Assembly (NCBI GenBank): GCA_034190875.2
Contig: CM067354.1
Location: 71,197,730 to 71,261,729 of the forward strand
Direction of reading: 5' to 3'
DNA from: Urechis unicinctus
Taxonomy: Eukaryota > Annelida > Polychaeta > Xenopneusta > Urechidae
Length of the DNA: 64,000 nucleotides
Positions 23,912 through 34,115 of the stretch are shown here, piece after piece (the first letter of the stretch is position 1; every line of letters begins with the position of its first letter). The notes beneath the pieces were generated by a model. It saw only the letters and a list, made by a program, of their open reading frames with translations. It searched no databases and was not told the origin of the DNA. A program made the translations under genes and the position numbers.

Positions 23912-24100
23912 TCACAATGCCGCCCAAGTCGGTTGCATTACAGTGTATTTCTCACATCCAACAGTAGAGCGACAATTCTTATGCGAAATATGTCTTCCAA
24001 TAGAAACCAAAATCTTGCCATTTAACTCTATCCGAAACTGCACCAATGAGTATTTATTTGACGCAGTCTTCTTTGTAGATTGATATTGAGGTGCAGCCAT
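23912..24100 (-). CDS. Hypothetical 62-codon ORF, possible first exon
   Basis: The ORF begins MAAPQYQSTKKTASNKYSLV in a good Kozak context (AAAATGG, A at -3, G at +4). The pattern KYSLVQF....GKILVSIGRHI vaguely recalls N-termini of metazoan proteins that start with a KYxLVxF/W segment, but I cannot name a family. No splice site or downstream exon could be established. It may equally be chance. Confidence 0.15.
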   Translation of the reverse strand: MAAPQYQSTKKTASNKYSLVQFRIELNGKILVSIGRHISHKNCRSTVGCEKYTVMQPTWAAL

Positions 24101-24299
24101 TTTATTGGGTACCTCTAAGTTATTTTGGTTGATGCTCCGCCGGTTATCTCACATGGAGTTGTCCTAAGCCTCGTCAACGCCGGATATATCTGTCTACCCG
24201 GAGTCATCACTTCAGGAGTGTTTGGACGCCTTGTGTGAGATTAAGGATAATGAGGCCGGGTTGCGCATTCTTTTCCACGTGATTTCGCTCACCAAACAG

Positions 24300-24476
24300 T
24301 AATAACTCGTAAGCATTCATACACGCCCATTATAGGAGTTCCTATCGCTCCATTTGAATACAATCAACAGAACGTTACATCCCCATCTTGTCACGTTTGA
24401 TTGAATAAATGCGGCCAGGTTGCCATATGAATCACACATACGAGAGTCAAGGTTATTGTTAAGGGTAGCAGGGGCT
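24300..24476 (+). repeat. Dispersed repeat copy (CCAGGTTGCC...GTAGCAGGG family)
   Basis: CCAGGTTGCCATATGAATCA, then CACATACGAGAGTCAAGGTTATTGTT-AAGGGTAGCAGGG (24,415-24,476), resembles 40,064-40,134 and, more distantly, 45,430-45,480 and its duplicate at 56,606-56,656. The left extent is uncertain. Confidence 0.55.
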
Positions 24477-24656
24477 TGGTGAGCGTTCCCTCATCTTCGT
24501 CAGCAGCTCATGTCTCTGTGGCAGACATACCAAGACTGCCACCAGGGTAATTAGTCAAATTTCCCTGGGCCATTCACACATATGTGCTGAAGTTGTTGAG
24601 ACTGCCGCAGATGATTCAATGTGCACACTCGGACTGCAGCCAACCTGTGAAGGCTG

Positions 24657-24662
24657 TGTGGG

Positions 24663-24701
<39 letters not shown>

Positions 24702-24703
24702 GA
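24657..24703 (+). repeat. (GGGTGA)n hexanucleotide repeat
   Basis: About seven tandem copies of GGGTGA. Six or more G-triplets spaced by TGA fit the G3N1-7 rule for an intramolecular G-quadruplex on the plus strand. Confidence 0.93.
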
Positions 24704-24784
24704 TTAATGAGGCCAGCAAGGATTGCGATAATGTACTGCGATGTCATTTGTGGATCAATGTTGTTTTCAAACAAAGTAGTATAG

Positions 24785-25430
24785 TTAATAGCATATTGTA
24801 GAGAGCTCTTTGTGCTATCTGTTAGCAGCAGACATCATTAGCATATTGTAGAGAGCTCTTTGTGCTATCTGTTAACAGCAGACATCATTAGTATATTGTA
24901 GAGAGTTCTTTGTGCTATCTGTTAACAGCAGACATCATTAGTATATTGTAGAGAGTTCTTTGTGCTATCTGTTAGCAGCAGACATCATTAGCATATTGTA
25001 GAGAGTTATTTGTGCTATCTGTTAGCAGCAGACATCATTTGCATATTGTAGAGAGCTCTTTGTGCTATCTGTTAGCAGCAGACATCATTAGCATATTGTA
25101 GAGAGCTCTTTGTGCTATCTGTTAGCAGCAGACATCATTAGCATATTGCAGAGAGCTCTTTGTGCTATCTGTTAGCAGCAGACATCATTAGCATATAGTA
25201 GAGAGTTCTTTGTGCTATCTGTTAGCAGCAGACATCATTAGCATATAGTAGAGAGTTCTTTGTGCTATCTGTTAGCAGCAGACATCATTAGCATATAGTA
25301 GAGAGCTCTTTGTGCTATCAGTTAGCAGCAGACATCATTAGCATAATGTCAAATGCTCTTTGTGCTATCAGTTAGCTGCAGACATCATTAGTATATTGTA
25401 GAGTGCTCTTTGTGCTATCTGTTAGCAGCA
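24785..25430. repeat. Minisatellite, 50-bp unit
   Basis: About 13 copies of a 50-bp unit GCATATTGTAGAGAGCTCTT plus TGTGCTATCTGTTAGCAGCAGACATCATTA. Unit starts at 24,841 and 24,891. Its last unit runs without spacer into the 42-bp array. Confidence 0.96.
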
Positions 25431-26770
25431 GATATATTATGATTAACACAATAGAGGGAACCATGACTGTCTGCAGTATTATGATCAACACAATAGATGG
25501 AACCAAGACTGTCTGCATTATTATGATTTACACAATAGAGGGAACCAAGACTGTCTGCAGTATTATGATTAACACAATAGAGGGAACCAAGACTGTCTGC
25601 AGTATTATGATTTACACAGTAGAGGGAACCAATACTGTCTGCAGTATTATGATTTATTACACAATAGAGGGAACCAAGACTGTCTGCAGTATTATGATTA
25701 ACACAATAGAGGGAACCAAGACTGTCTGCAGTATTATGATCAACACAAAAGACGAAACCAAGACTGTCTGCAGTATTATGATCAACACAATAGAGGGAAC
25801 CAAGACTGTCTGCAGTATTATGATTAACACAATAAGGGAACAAGACTGTCTGCAGTATTATGATTAACACAATAGAGGGAACCAAGACTGTCTGCAGTAT
25901 TATGATTAACACAATAGAGGGAACCAAGACTGTCTGCAGTATTATGATTAACACAATAGAGGGAACCAAGACTGTCTGCAGTATTATGATTAACACAATA
26001 GAGGGAACCATGACTGTCTGCAGTACTGTCTGCAGTATTATGATTAACACAATAGAGGGAACCAAGACTGTCTAGAGTATTATGATCAACACAATAGAGG
26101 GAACCAAGACTGTCTGCAGTATTATGATTAACACAATAGAGGGAACCAATACTGTCTGCAGTATTATGATTAACACAATAGAGGGAACCAAGACTGTCTG
26201 CAGTATTATGATTAACACAATAGAGGGAACCAAGACTGTCTGCAGTATTATGATTAACACAATAGAGGGAACCAAGACTGTCTGCAGTATTATGATTAAC
26301 ACAATAGAGGGAACCAAGACTGTCTGCAGTATTATGATTAACACAATAGAGGGAACCAAGACTGTCTGCAGTATTATGATTAACACAATAGAGGGAACCA
26401 AGACTGTCTGCAGTATTATGATTAACACAATAGCCAATACTGTCTGCAGTATTATGATTAACACAATAGAGGGAACCAAGACTGTCTGCAGTATTATGAT
26501 TAACACAATAGAGGGAACCAATACTGTCTGCAGTATTATGATTAACACAATAGAGGGAACCATGACTGTCAGCAGTTATATGATTAACACAATAGAGGGA
26601 ACCAAGACTGTGTGCAGTATTATGATTAACACAATAGAGGGAACCAAGACTGTCAGCAGTATTATGATTAACATAATAGAGGAAACCAAGACTGTCAGCA
26701 GTATTATGATCAACACAATACAGGGAACCAAGACTGTCTGCAGTATTATGATCAACACAATACAGAATAA
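25431..26770. repeat. Minisatellite, 42-bp unit
   Basis: About 32 copies of GTATTATGATTAACACAATA plus GAGGGAACCAAGACTGTCTGCA (42 bp). As 14 codons it reads SIMINTIEGTKTVC, so plus-strand ORFs of 154 and 261 codons, and minus-strand ORFs of 216 and 163 codons, span it. Conservation is equal at all codon positions by eye, so I call it a non-coding array. Confidence 0.96.
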
Positions 26771-27010
26771 AAGGACGGCCAAAAGTGGATTATATAATAC
26801 CATGCTTTACAAGATAGATAACAACTGGACGATCATACGATATCAACCTTCACACGATATGGAATAACAGGACAGTCACATACCGTCGTGTATCGGGACA
26901 CAGACAATCGACCAGTACCAGAATGCTCCACACGCATCTATAACCACAGGGCACACTGCATACAAAATATTATTCACGCTCTCAGGGTTCCCACTGTGCG
27001 TTATATTACG
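26771..27010. other. Spacer without recognisable gene
   Basis: About 240 bp between the 42-bp array and the dispersed repeat beginning near 27,015. Nothing recognised. Confidence 0.45.
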
Positions 27011-27014
27011 GGTT

Positions 27015-29305
27015 GAAAACGCTCTGCACTCCACCGAGTTATTGCATCTAGACATACTATGATATTTGCTTTGCAAAGTTTATTGCCGACATATGATCAT
27101 TTAGCGAATGTATGTGCAATGATGAGCGCTGGTCGCGGAGAGCACGACTTGAAATTAAACTGGTGCCGATGACCAGGGGGAATAATTTTGCGCAGTCAAC
27201 CAGTTTCAACATATTCTGCTGTCCGCATAGATACAATGACAAACAGGGAAATCCAATCGATGAAACGTTACGGGTTATTAGGTGCAGCAAACATAATACC
27301 AACTCACACCCATTAAATTCCAAGATTCATTACAAATAATGTGCAATCAAATTTATAGCCGAGCTTTGCTTACCGATTTCTGGTGCCTTGAAGTGTATAT
27401 TGCAATTGGTAGTACAGCGTTCTGTTGTGCTATATGGCGTTAGATCAATACGGGCCAATGTCGTCACGCACCGATAGAAATCAATCGACGCTGTTTCGTC
27501 GCTTGCTAAAGCAGGGGCCCTTGTAATCAGACCGTTGGTTCGTACGCAAACCCTAGGAGCATGATTAAGAGGGATGTAAGCTGGCTATATCCATCCGACC
27601 CACCTATTGCCACAAAGGAACGTGATTAAGTCTCTATGGGAAATTTACTAGGAGACTTTCAATCCTCTTGTTACACGAATCCCACTGGCTCCCGCTGGTC
27701 AATGAATAACAGATAATTGTAATTTACTGGAGGTTTAGTGTAAATGAAATATTCCCATTACGACCCCAAGCCGGTACGGCCGTCAATAAGGACCGTTTTC
27801 TAGACATTCATCTGATGAATTCGTGTGATGAACTATTCTAATTAGTCATTCTTCCAGGAAACATGAATGAGAGACATGAATAATGCATGTAGCAGCACAT
27901 AAGATGCCTCACAGTGTACTTAATCTCATCATCTGACAGTCCTTGGTGTTCAACCTGAGAGTAACCTTCTTAGCTTCCCATAGCAGATGTGCGTTAGCGT
28001 GGTAAGATGGAGATAATGGAATAATTAATCTTGCTGTTGAATATGTTGACACATAACGCCGCATCAGTCGCTGTATGTCTTCTCTATTGCGCCGCCGTCA
28101 GCCCTTGCCGATTGGCAGCTCATCCAATATAAAAAAAGGATTTGTCTCGATTCATTCGTGTCTGGGTGCAGAAGCCATTTAGAACAGACTAATGTCACAA
28201 CTAGTTTTATGTGTCTTTTGTTCAAAAACCACGCCGCATCATAGGGTGCCAGGTATAAACCACACCGCAGTGGAGGGTATCAGGTGAAAAACACGCCGCA
28301 GTGAAGGGTACCAGGTAAAAATCAACCCGCAGTGGAGGGTACCAGGTGAAAATCACGACGCCGTGAATCACACATAAGCAGTATAAAGTGGTTACCGACA
28401 CAGAGTGGCGGTCGGAGAGTAAATATTGGGTGTTAATCTGACATTGGAAAACCTGACAAACAGCAATGAAGGGTATACATCTGTGGCCTGGTTGATGAAA
28501 GGTACAACTATGACCTACAACAAGCCAGGCATAGTTGATTCCTGCCCCCGTCCCCACTCCAAACGCATCACTGCAACCTGAGGAAGGGTGCCCCTCAAAC
28601 CAGGTCAAGTCGGCCCAAAACAGTTTGTTGTCGCCCTTGAGCAGCTGACAAACTCCAATATGTATATGACGTCACATGTACAGGCTGAGGCACTGGCCAA
28701 AGCACATGCCGCTGTGCGCCGCATCCAAATGCGTATCCAATGATTTTTAGCCGCTGGCACTTCTCCAGGCCAAAGTTCTGGCCGAAGTGCAGGCCAAGGT
28801 GCAAACTGAAGTGCAAACCAAAGTGCAGACTGAAGTGCAGGCCGATGTGCATCGCATACTAGTTATTCCTAGGCGACAATATTCCACAACACAAGTCTGG
28901 GTCCCCACATTCATGCAGTTGACCTTGAGCACTGGACGCCAAAATGACGGGATGCTTCCAATGCGGTCATGCAAACTCAATACCAAAGACGGCTTGTTGG
29001 CAGATGTCATGTTGGACTTTATCAGAAGAAGAAAAGGCCGGCACGATATTGTAATCATCTTTCCGCCACAGCAAATGCTTTGACTGGCACTAACAAGGAC
29101 TTCTGTAGGGACGGCTGCTCCTTAACCACCGTCATGTGTTATATCTGCCATCTGTGTAACCCTAAAGCGCAGAGGGAATCTTACTGATGGCCTCATCAGG
29201 AAATCTTACTGAAGGCCCTAGGGGGGTATCATACTGAAGGCCCTGGTGGGGTTATAAACTGAAGGCCCTGACGGGGTATTATACTGAAGGCCCTAAAAGG
29301 CAACG
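27015..29305 (+). repeat. Dispersed ~2.2-2.3-kb repeat, copy outside the tandem duplication
   Basis: From GAAAACGCTCTGCACTCCAC to the CTGAAGGCCC repeats this segment is closely similar to 52,064-54,390 and to 62,843-64,000. It lacks about 120 bp present at 53,580-53,697 and contains about 330 bp (28,370-28,700) absent at about 53,355. No complete ORF is shared; the copies share short minus-strand frames around 27,057-27,323 only. Unknown repeat type, possibly part of a transposable element. Confidence 0.85.
28772..28855 (+). repeat. 12-bp tandem repeat inside the dispersed repeat
   Basis: About seven copies of a 12-bp unit GAAGTGCARRCC (GCCGAAGTGCAGGCC, AACTGAAGTGCA, ACCAAAGTGCAG). It is present in shorter form at about 53,435-53,505. 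An ORF through it (28,787-29,083, 98 codons, AKVQTEVQTKVQTEVQ then a unique tail) is not preserved as a whole in the other copy. Confidence 0.8.
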
Positions 29306-29560
29306 CTCGGCTCACTAGACGACATCACGCCGGCATCACTCGGCTCACTAGACGACATCATGCTGGCAACGCTCGGCTCACTAGACGACATCACACGGCA
29401 ACGCTTGGCTCATTAGACGACATCACGCCAGCATCGCTCAGCTCACTAGACGACATCATGCTGGCATCGCCCGGCCCACTAGGCGACATCACGCCGACAT
29501 CGCCCGGCCCACTTGGCAACATAATGCCGGCAACGCTCAGCTCACTAGACGACATGTTCA
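29305..29560. repeat. Minisatellite, 33-bp unit
   Basis: About eight copies of CGGCTCACTAGACGACATCA plus YGCYGGCAACGCT. GGCTCACTA starts at 29,342 and 29,375. It directly follows the right end of the dispersed repeat. Confidence 0.92.
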
Positions 29561-30905
29561 GGGGACGAGAACTCACTACTTTGACGGACATGCAATAATA
29601 AATCCCATTTAGGCTCTAATTGCGCAACACCTGGGACTGAATGGACGAATTGATTCCAGAAATTGGGTTGGAAATGTGCCTAACTCGACATGGTGCTAGT
29701 GTGAAAAGCTGCTTGGAGCTTTTGTTCCTTAGCAAACTAATACACAGCGGAGAACAGTGAGAGCATCAGCCTTGAAATTATTGAGCTTGTAGTTTATAGC
29801 TAAACCCAAGCAATAAGCTATAGGATGTTATCCTGTCTAACGTCAGCAGCTTGATACTCAGTTCTATATTTGCATCCTTTTAACAATCAAACATGCCCAC
29901 CATCTCCGGAAATACCCGTTGTATTTATTAGCATCAGGAAAATCGAGCTAATACAAATAATGTAGGAGCTTTTCATTTCGGGACGCTCGGCAACCATTTA
30001 TGTTCTGAATACTTCAGATTTACGGCAACGTACATACAGTATGTTTGGCATACGCAAGAATTGTTAATTAGCCGAACAAAGTCTGTTTGTTTTCTAGAGA
30101 GTAGGAGAGTAGGGTTTTTCGGCAAGTTGTATCTCAGACCTCACACATCAGTATATACAAGAATTGCCAATGAGCTTAACAAGGTCTGTTTGTTTTCTAT
30201 ATGAGTTATGTGATACAGGATCAGAGAGCGTTAGCCTAATATGGTAATTATCTCGGTATAAGAACTGCTGGGCTGAATGTGGTGACGGCGCTAAATGACA
30301 AGGCCAGATTCGTCCCATAACAGTAAGCTGCTAGCGGAGACACTACACAGAAGAACGGAACAGTTCATAAATATCGATTCGAGCACTTGGGATGTATTGA
30401 TGTCATAAACTTACAAATAGCCTGGCTTAGTCTCCTGATGATTGCAGGCCGATGTTACCCATGCCATAGTCTTACACTGAAAGCAAAACGGTTGATTATT
30501 GATCAATAATTATTTCAATGTTTCACGTTCAGCAACTGGATTAGTAGAAATACGCAATGTGACTGTCGTAGTACCCACTATACTCAATAAATCCGTCACA
30601 AATACGGGGTTCCGGTTGCTTAGGAATAGGTAGGCTATATTTGAAAGATTCCCAATGGCCGGATGAATTCAATGTTTCATGTGTAAGAATAACATTAATA
30701 ACGTACAGAACACGCACTTCGCAATACGATTTCTCAAATTAACCATTACACAATTTAATACCACAACGATTACAGTTGCGAAAAGAGGCAGTCTGTGATG
30801 CTCCTTATGACTACGTGTGGTCACCATGATATTGCCTCCCAGACATGACTAGGCTGCTACAGAGGAAGGGTAGTAAAGAGTCAATGAAGACCGTTATCAG
30901 CTACG
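29561..30905. other. Spacer without recognisable gene
   Basis: About 1.3 kb with no ORF of note. A segment CAAGAATTG...AAGTCTGTTTGTTTTCTA occurs twice, at about 30,055-30,098 and 30,158-30,200, a diverged two-copy repeat. Confidence 0.5.
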
Positions 30906-31400
30906 TAAGTCACACTTTGATGCCCTCCTCTACCTGATCTTATCGGTGTAATGTGTTTATGTCCTCCTCTCCCACCCCATCACTCCCCCCTCAACTCCTA
31001 CCCCAATGTACACCCCATCGAGTTATCGCATCTAGACTTTCGCAATATTTTCCACACAATGTGTAATGCTTATATTTGATTATTTGTCGAACATGTACAT
31101 AACCTTGATCACTGAAAACGAAACGAAACTGCCGTACTACTTTATTTCAATTCCGATGACAACACCGATAACTCATACCGTGACAAACAGAGAAATTCAA
31201 TTAATGAAATGTGACGAGTTGTGGACAGAGATACGGCAGATTGGAATCCACGACTTATTAATAATGATTCAAGATCAGATTGACAGCTGCTTTTGGTGCT
31301 TCAGAGTGTGCATGGTAGTTGGTTACGCCGTTATATCAAGACGGGCCAATATATTCAGGTCCGTTAAATATCAAGCAATGTGCTGTTGGAATCAGTCCGT
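30905..31400 (+). repeat. Diverged relative of the 52-kb dispersed repeat
   Basis: Patchy similarity to 51,950-52,500 and 27,030-27,470: CATCGAGTTATCGCATCTAG for CACCGAGTTATTGCATCTAG, TGACAAACAGAGAAATTCAA for TGACAAACAGGGAAATCCAA, and CAAGACGGGCCAAT for CAATACGGGCCAAT. It looks like an older copy. Confidence 0.65.
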
Positions 31401-31476
31401 TGAGACAATCTGGAAACATCTCCTCGTCCAACCTTTTTCCACCAGGGACAGAGATCAAGGTTTTTTGGGTGATTAA
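31066..31476 (+). CDS. Hypothetical 136-codon ORF in the diverged repeat copy
   Basis: The ORF starts MLIFDYLSNMYITLITENET. The related position in the 27-kb copy reads TYDHLANVCAMMSAG and then MTNREIQSMK (compare VTNREIQLMK here), in a frame broken by stops. This copy could preserve an ancestral coding frame or be open by chance. No domain recognised. Confidence 0.2.
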   Translation: MLIFDYLSNMYITLITENETKLPYYFISIPMTTPITHTVTNREIQLMKCDELWTEIRQIGIHDLLIMIQDQIDSCFWCFRVCMVVGYAVISRRANIFRSVKYQAMCCWNQSVETIWKHLLVQPFSTRDRDQGFLGD

Positions 31477-32275
31477 CGTCGAGACGTTTCATGCATGAAG
31501 CTCCTCCCAGAAAATCATCTTGCTCGGGTTTTGTGGGCGTGGTTTATCAAGTAGTAATGCTATCATTGGTGACATTAGGTGTCATGATCATGGTACTGCG
31601 TGCAGTTGCTGGTAATTTGCTTCACCGTAAGGATGTAATCAAATTGGCCGGAACAAACATGTACTGTGAAAGCCGAGACACTCCAGCTTGCTGTACAGTG
31701 GGGCATGCTTCTGACCTCCGGTCTCACAGAAATGAACAAAATGTGAAACCATCTTACGACCAAATAAAGTAGACTCGTGTGAGGTATTACTTTAGTGTCA
31801 TCATCTACTGACTATATATATATAATAGACTCATGTGAGGTATTGCTGTAGTATCATCATGGGTTATTTATGAGCTGACTTTGATAGTAGATGTATGTTA
31901 TGTGTACAGAAGTGCATCAACACATATAAAGAAGCTCAATACTTGCGATGTTTCAAAATATGCTAGCTCTAATATATTATAACAGTCCTGTGTTTTATCT
32001 GATTTGCCCAGCTTCACAGATGTGAGTTAACTTGGTGAGAAAGTGGTAGTAGAATATACGATCCTGTTATTGACTATTTTCAGCAGTAGCCACAAGGTCT
32101 TTTTCATAACAAGTGGTTACTATCGAGCGCTACGTGTCGTTTGTACGACACCACAATAGATATTATTACCCAAATAATACTGTAATAGTTAAGATACGGC
32201 CGTATAGAAAGAATCGCTTAACATGAAACCAGGCCGTTGGTTTGGAGCGCCTCCCGCATATCGGAGAACTCAGTC
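31477..32275. other. Spacer without recognisable gene
   Basis: About 800 bp. A two-copy repeat lies at 31,771-31,862 (AGACTCGTGTGAGGTATTAC and AGACTCATGTGAGGTATTGC, 57 bp apart, separated by a short TATATATA run). No gene recognised. Confidence 0.5.
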
Positions 32276-32289
32276 AATGACCCCTAAGA

Positions 32290-32455
32290 CATAAAGAATC
32301 GGCAAACCAACCGGCACACCAACCGGCACACCAATGGGCACCCAAATCTGCACACCAATGGGCACCCCAATCGGCACACCAACCACACACCAATCGGCAC
32401 ACCAATCGGAACAACAATCGGCACACCAATCGGCACACCAATCTGTGCATCTTGC
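32290..32455. repeat. 12-bp minisatellite
   Basis: About 13 copies of GGCACACCAATC with CCGG, TGGG and CACA variants. The minus strand reads GVPIGVPIGV in one frame. The 12-bp period keeps several frames open. Confidence 0.93.
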
Positions 32456-32865
32456 CAACTTGCCAACATATGCACAAAAGCTATATATTTGCAAGGTTTG
32501 CTCTCCATTTATTTACATAGATGCTCTAATATAAACAAATAGTGCATCAAAATCTAAATGACATAATAGCAATATATAGCAGTTCCCACAACACTTACAG
32601 TCAGTTGGCACAATCCACTTAATGATCCAACTATCAACACAACTCTTATTGTAGTTCAAGCATACAAGAATGCCAGCTAACATATCCCAGCCCGAACTCG
32701 TCAAGACATGAACATCTCGTGGGCGCATGTAGACCATCGAGCATCTGTTCATGCGTTATGAACCACATGACTCTACGGCGTAGGATTCACGATGACTTTA
32801 GCCAGTAACCAGTAAACACGCTTAGGCGCCATTGACAACTGCATTGAGTCCCTTATCAATACCAC
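32456..32865. other. Spacer without recognisable gene
   Basis: About 410 bp. Nothing recognised. Confidence 0.45.
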
Positions 32866-32867
32866 AT

Positions 32868-33110
32868 ACTTCCCACGCTCTACTGATGTGTGGATTCATT
32901 CTTCCACCGCTCTTCTGATGTGTAGATTCATTCTTTCCACACTCTACTGATGTGTGGATTCATCAAAGCTCTACCGACGTGTGGATTCATCAACGCTCTA
33001 CTGATGTGTGGATTCATCCTTCCAACGCTCTACCCATGTGTGGATTAATCAACGCTCTACCGATGTGTGGATTCATCAACGCTCTACTGATGTGTGGATT
33101 CAACGAGCTG
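32868..33110. repeat. Minisatellite, ~27-bp unit
   Basis: About nine copies of GCTCTACTGATGTGTGGATT plus CATCAAC, with longer units containing CATTCTTCCAC. Periods vary between 27 and 33 bp. Confidence 0.9.
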
Positions 33111-33428
33111 CTGCATTACAGGATACGGGATATTTCGGGTTACAATATTATCTTTCTAGCTGCTTAAATCATGAACGGTTTGTTGGGGCGGGGTAAATTT
33201 GATGTAAATTTGTGGAGATGCAATCGAAATGAGCGAATGGCGCTGTCACATTGTTTTACACAGTGTTCGCTCACAACGTTATTGACGGTTGTCGTCACAT
33301 TTAACCTATCGATTGTATTTGGGAGTTTGTCATTTGTACTGAACAATCCATCGTTTTTGGCCTGACTTTATAATGCACTGCAGGAATGTAATCCTTTATG
33401 CAGCAGTTAGAGCTTGCATAGTACATTA
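33111..33428. other. Spacer without recognisable gene
   Basis: About 320 bp. GGGGCGGGG at 33,184-33,192 is an isolated GC box. No gene recognised. Confidence 0.45.
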
Positions 33429-33429
33429 G

Positions 33430-34115
33430 CTTTGCTCCACTATATATTGCATGAATACACGCATGTAGGCTTGCTCCACTATATATTGCATGAATACACG
33501 CATGTAGGCTTGCTCCACTATATATTGCATGAATACACGCATGTAGGCTTGCTCCACTATATATTGCATGAATACACGCATTGCTCCAACTATATATTGC
33601 ATGAATACACGCATGTAGGCTTGCTCCACTATATATTGCATACACGCATGTAGGCTTGCTCCACTATATATTGCATGAATACACGCATGTAGGCTTGCTC
33701 CACTATATATTGCTCCATGAATACACGCATGTAGGCTTGCTCCACTATATTGCATGAATGCATGAATACACACGCATGTAGGCTTGCTCCACTATATATT
33801 GCATGAATACCGCATGTAGGCTATATATTTGCATGAATACACGCATGTAGGCTTGCTCCACTATATATTGCATGAAATACACGCATGTAGGCTTGCTCCA
33901 CTATATATTGCATGAGGCTTGCTCCACTATATATTGCATGAATACACGCATGTAGGCTTGCTCCACTATATATTGCATGAATACACGCATGTAGGCTTGC
34001 TCCACTATATATTGCATGAATACACGCATGTAGGCTTGCTCCACTATATATTGCATGAATACACGCATGTAGGCTTGCTCCACTATATATTGCATGAATA
34101 CATGCATGTAGGCTG
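33430..34115. repeat. Minisatellite, 39-bp unit
   Basis: About 18 copies of GCATGTAGGCTTGCTCCACT plus ATATATTGCATGAATACAC (39 bp). Units are very uniform, with short insertions or deletions around 33,580, 33,640, 33,715-33,770 and 33,810-33,915, suggesting recent expansion. The open frames on both strands (HVGLLHYILHEYT; RVFMQYIVEQAYM) are by-products. Confidence 0.96.

Larger units (their letters stand above)
23536..24655. other. Spacer, mostly uninterpreted
   Basis: About 1.1 kb containing one ORF of slight interest on the minus strand (23,912-24,100) and a short dispersed repeat (24,300-24,476), both listed separately. Confidence 0.45.

Noticed and set aside
25403-26867. ORFs of 154, 261, 216 and 163 codons on both strands as repetitive protein genes
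   Set aside because: The 42-bp unit has no stop in several frames, so openness is automatic. The frames overlap on opposite strands, and I see no codon-position bias, splice sites or start context.
28787-29083. 98-codon ORF with a VQTEVQ coiled-coil-like repeat as a conserved gene
   Set aside because: The repeat part is a 12-bp array, and in the 53-kb copy the unique tail is interrupted by about 120 bp of other sequence and a stop.
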